From positions 102,558 to 166,557 of the forward strand of contig NZ_LMFC01000002.1 of NCBI RefSeq assembly GCF_001426705.1: a DNA stretch of 64,000 nt, written 5' to 3'. Source of the stretch: Cellulomonas sp. Root485 (GTDB taxonomy: Bacteria; Actinomycetota; Actinomycetes; Actinomycetales; Cellulomonadaceae). The notes under the pieces were generated by a model that saw only the letters and a list, made by a program, of their open reading frames with translations, searched no databases and had not been told where the DNA came from. This document shows positions 63,647 through 64,000 of this stretch, one piece after another (positions within the stretch are counted from its first letter, which is position 1; each line of letters begins with the position of its first letter). A program made the translations under genes and the position numbers.

Positions 63647-64000
63647 GTGTCGAACCCCTACTCCGTCATGGTCGTCTGCACCGGCAACATCTGCCGCTCC
63701 CCGATGGCCGAGATCGTGCTCCGCGAGCGGTTCGCGGCCGCGGGCCTGGCCGACCAGGTGGTCGTCGACTCCACGGGCATCAGCGACGAGGAGCACGGCA
63801 ACCCGGTGGACCGTCGCGCCCGCGCCGTCCTGGTCGCCCACGGCTACCCGGCCGGCGACGGCCACCGGGCACGCCAGGTCGAGGCCGACGACCGGCGTGA
63901 CCTGGTGCTGGCGATGACGAGCGCCCACGCCCGCGCCCTGCGCGGGATGGACCCGGTGCTGTACCGGTCCTTCGACCCGCAGGCGGTCGGCAACCTGGAC
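63647..64000 (+). CDS. Low-molecular-weight protein tyrosine phosphatase (partial)
   Basis: 118 codons from GTG 63647 to the window edge with no stop. The P-loop VCTGNICRSP places the nucleophile Cys11 and Arg17 (CX5R) at the N-terminus, as in LMW-PTPs. VVDSTGISDEEHGNPVDRRA and DLVLAMTSAHARAL follow the family pattern. The C-terminal DPF/D region with the catalytic acid lies beyond the window. It may act on tyrosine kinases or on arginine phosphorylation. Confidence 0.9.
   Translation, partial: MSNPYSVMVVCTGNICRSPMAEIVLRERFAAAGLADQVVVDSTGISDEEHGNPVDRRARAVLVAHGYPAGDGHRARQVEADDRRDLVLAMTSAHARALRGMDPVLYRSFDPQAVGNLD

Overview
The window is GC-rich actinobacterial DNA with GTG/TTG starts, GTGA/ATGA gene overlaps and strong hairpin terminators. 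The gene content points to a plant-biomass-degrading member of the Micrococcales close to Cellulomonas. It carries a modular GH9-CBM3-FN3-FN3-FN3-CBM2 cellulase with the architecture of Cellulomonas fimi CenB, plus PL1 and PL3 pectate lyases. The assignment to Cellulomonas is an inference from gene content, not from a marker-gene comparison.

Layout. (1) 1-3600: tail of an unidentified gene, then the cellulase on the minus strand with a LacI-type operator upstream. (2) 3600-18430: conserved origin-proximal block in the order known from mycobacteria and other actinobacteria: cyclophilin, rhomboid (apparently starting at ATC), crgA, a DUF881 protein, class E sortase, pabA/trpG, and the convergent operon fhaA-fhaB-pstP-rodA-pbpA-pknA-pknB that couples Ser/Thr phosphorylation to cell-wall growth. 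It ends with tRNA-Leu(CAG). (3) 18430-40170: a genomic island after the tRNA, lower in GC. It holds a degenerate tyrosine recombinase overlapping a DDE transposase-like gene, a 5-cytosine DNA methyltransferase with a Vsr endonuclease, and divergent to them a three-gene operon (P-loop ATPase of 588 aa, unknown protein of 450 aa, FtsK/HerA-type protein of 1643 aa) whose layout resembles the DptFGH restriction module of phosphorothioation systems but without dnd genes. It also holds an HD-domain dGTPase-like gene, an orphan AbiEi-like antitoxin, an ImmA/IrrE pair, a PD-(D/E)XK nuclease-like gene and an AlbA_2/Schlafen-type protein. This is a defence island, and the methyltransferase/Vsr/Dpt-like combination is the best candidate for an undescribed system. 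(4) 40500-45320: zinc-ribbon protein, a GyrI-like gene broken by a one-base insertion, a Pro/Thr-rich lipoprotein, and the PL1-PL3 pectate lyase pair, which shares a duplicated carbohydrate-binding-like domain. (5) 45500-50220: HSP90-like ATPase overlapped by a 950-aa repeat protein. (6) 50280-57840: FAD monooxygenase, gene remnants, and the glyoxylate shunt (aceA, aceB) with a divergent RamB-like regulator. (7) 57840-64000: DUF2510 membrane protein, a 12-codon ORF with an extended ribosome binding site upstream of map, an MNT-HEPN toxin-antitoxin pair under a long inverted repeat, mmsA, a quinone oxidoreductase, and the start of a low-molecular-weight protein tyrosine phosphatase.

Many long open frames on the opposite strand of real genes are by-products of high GC and were not annotated.
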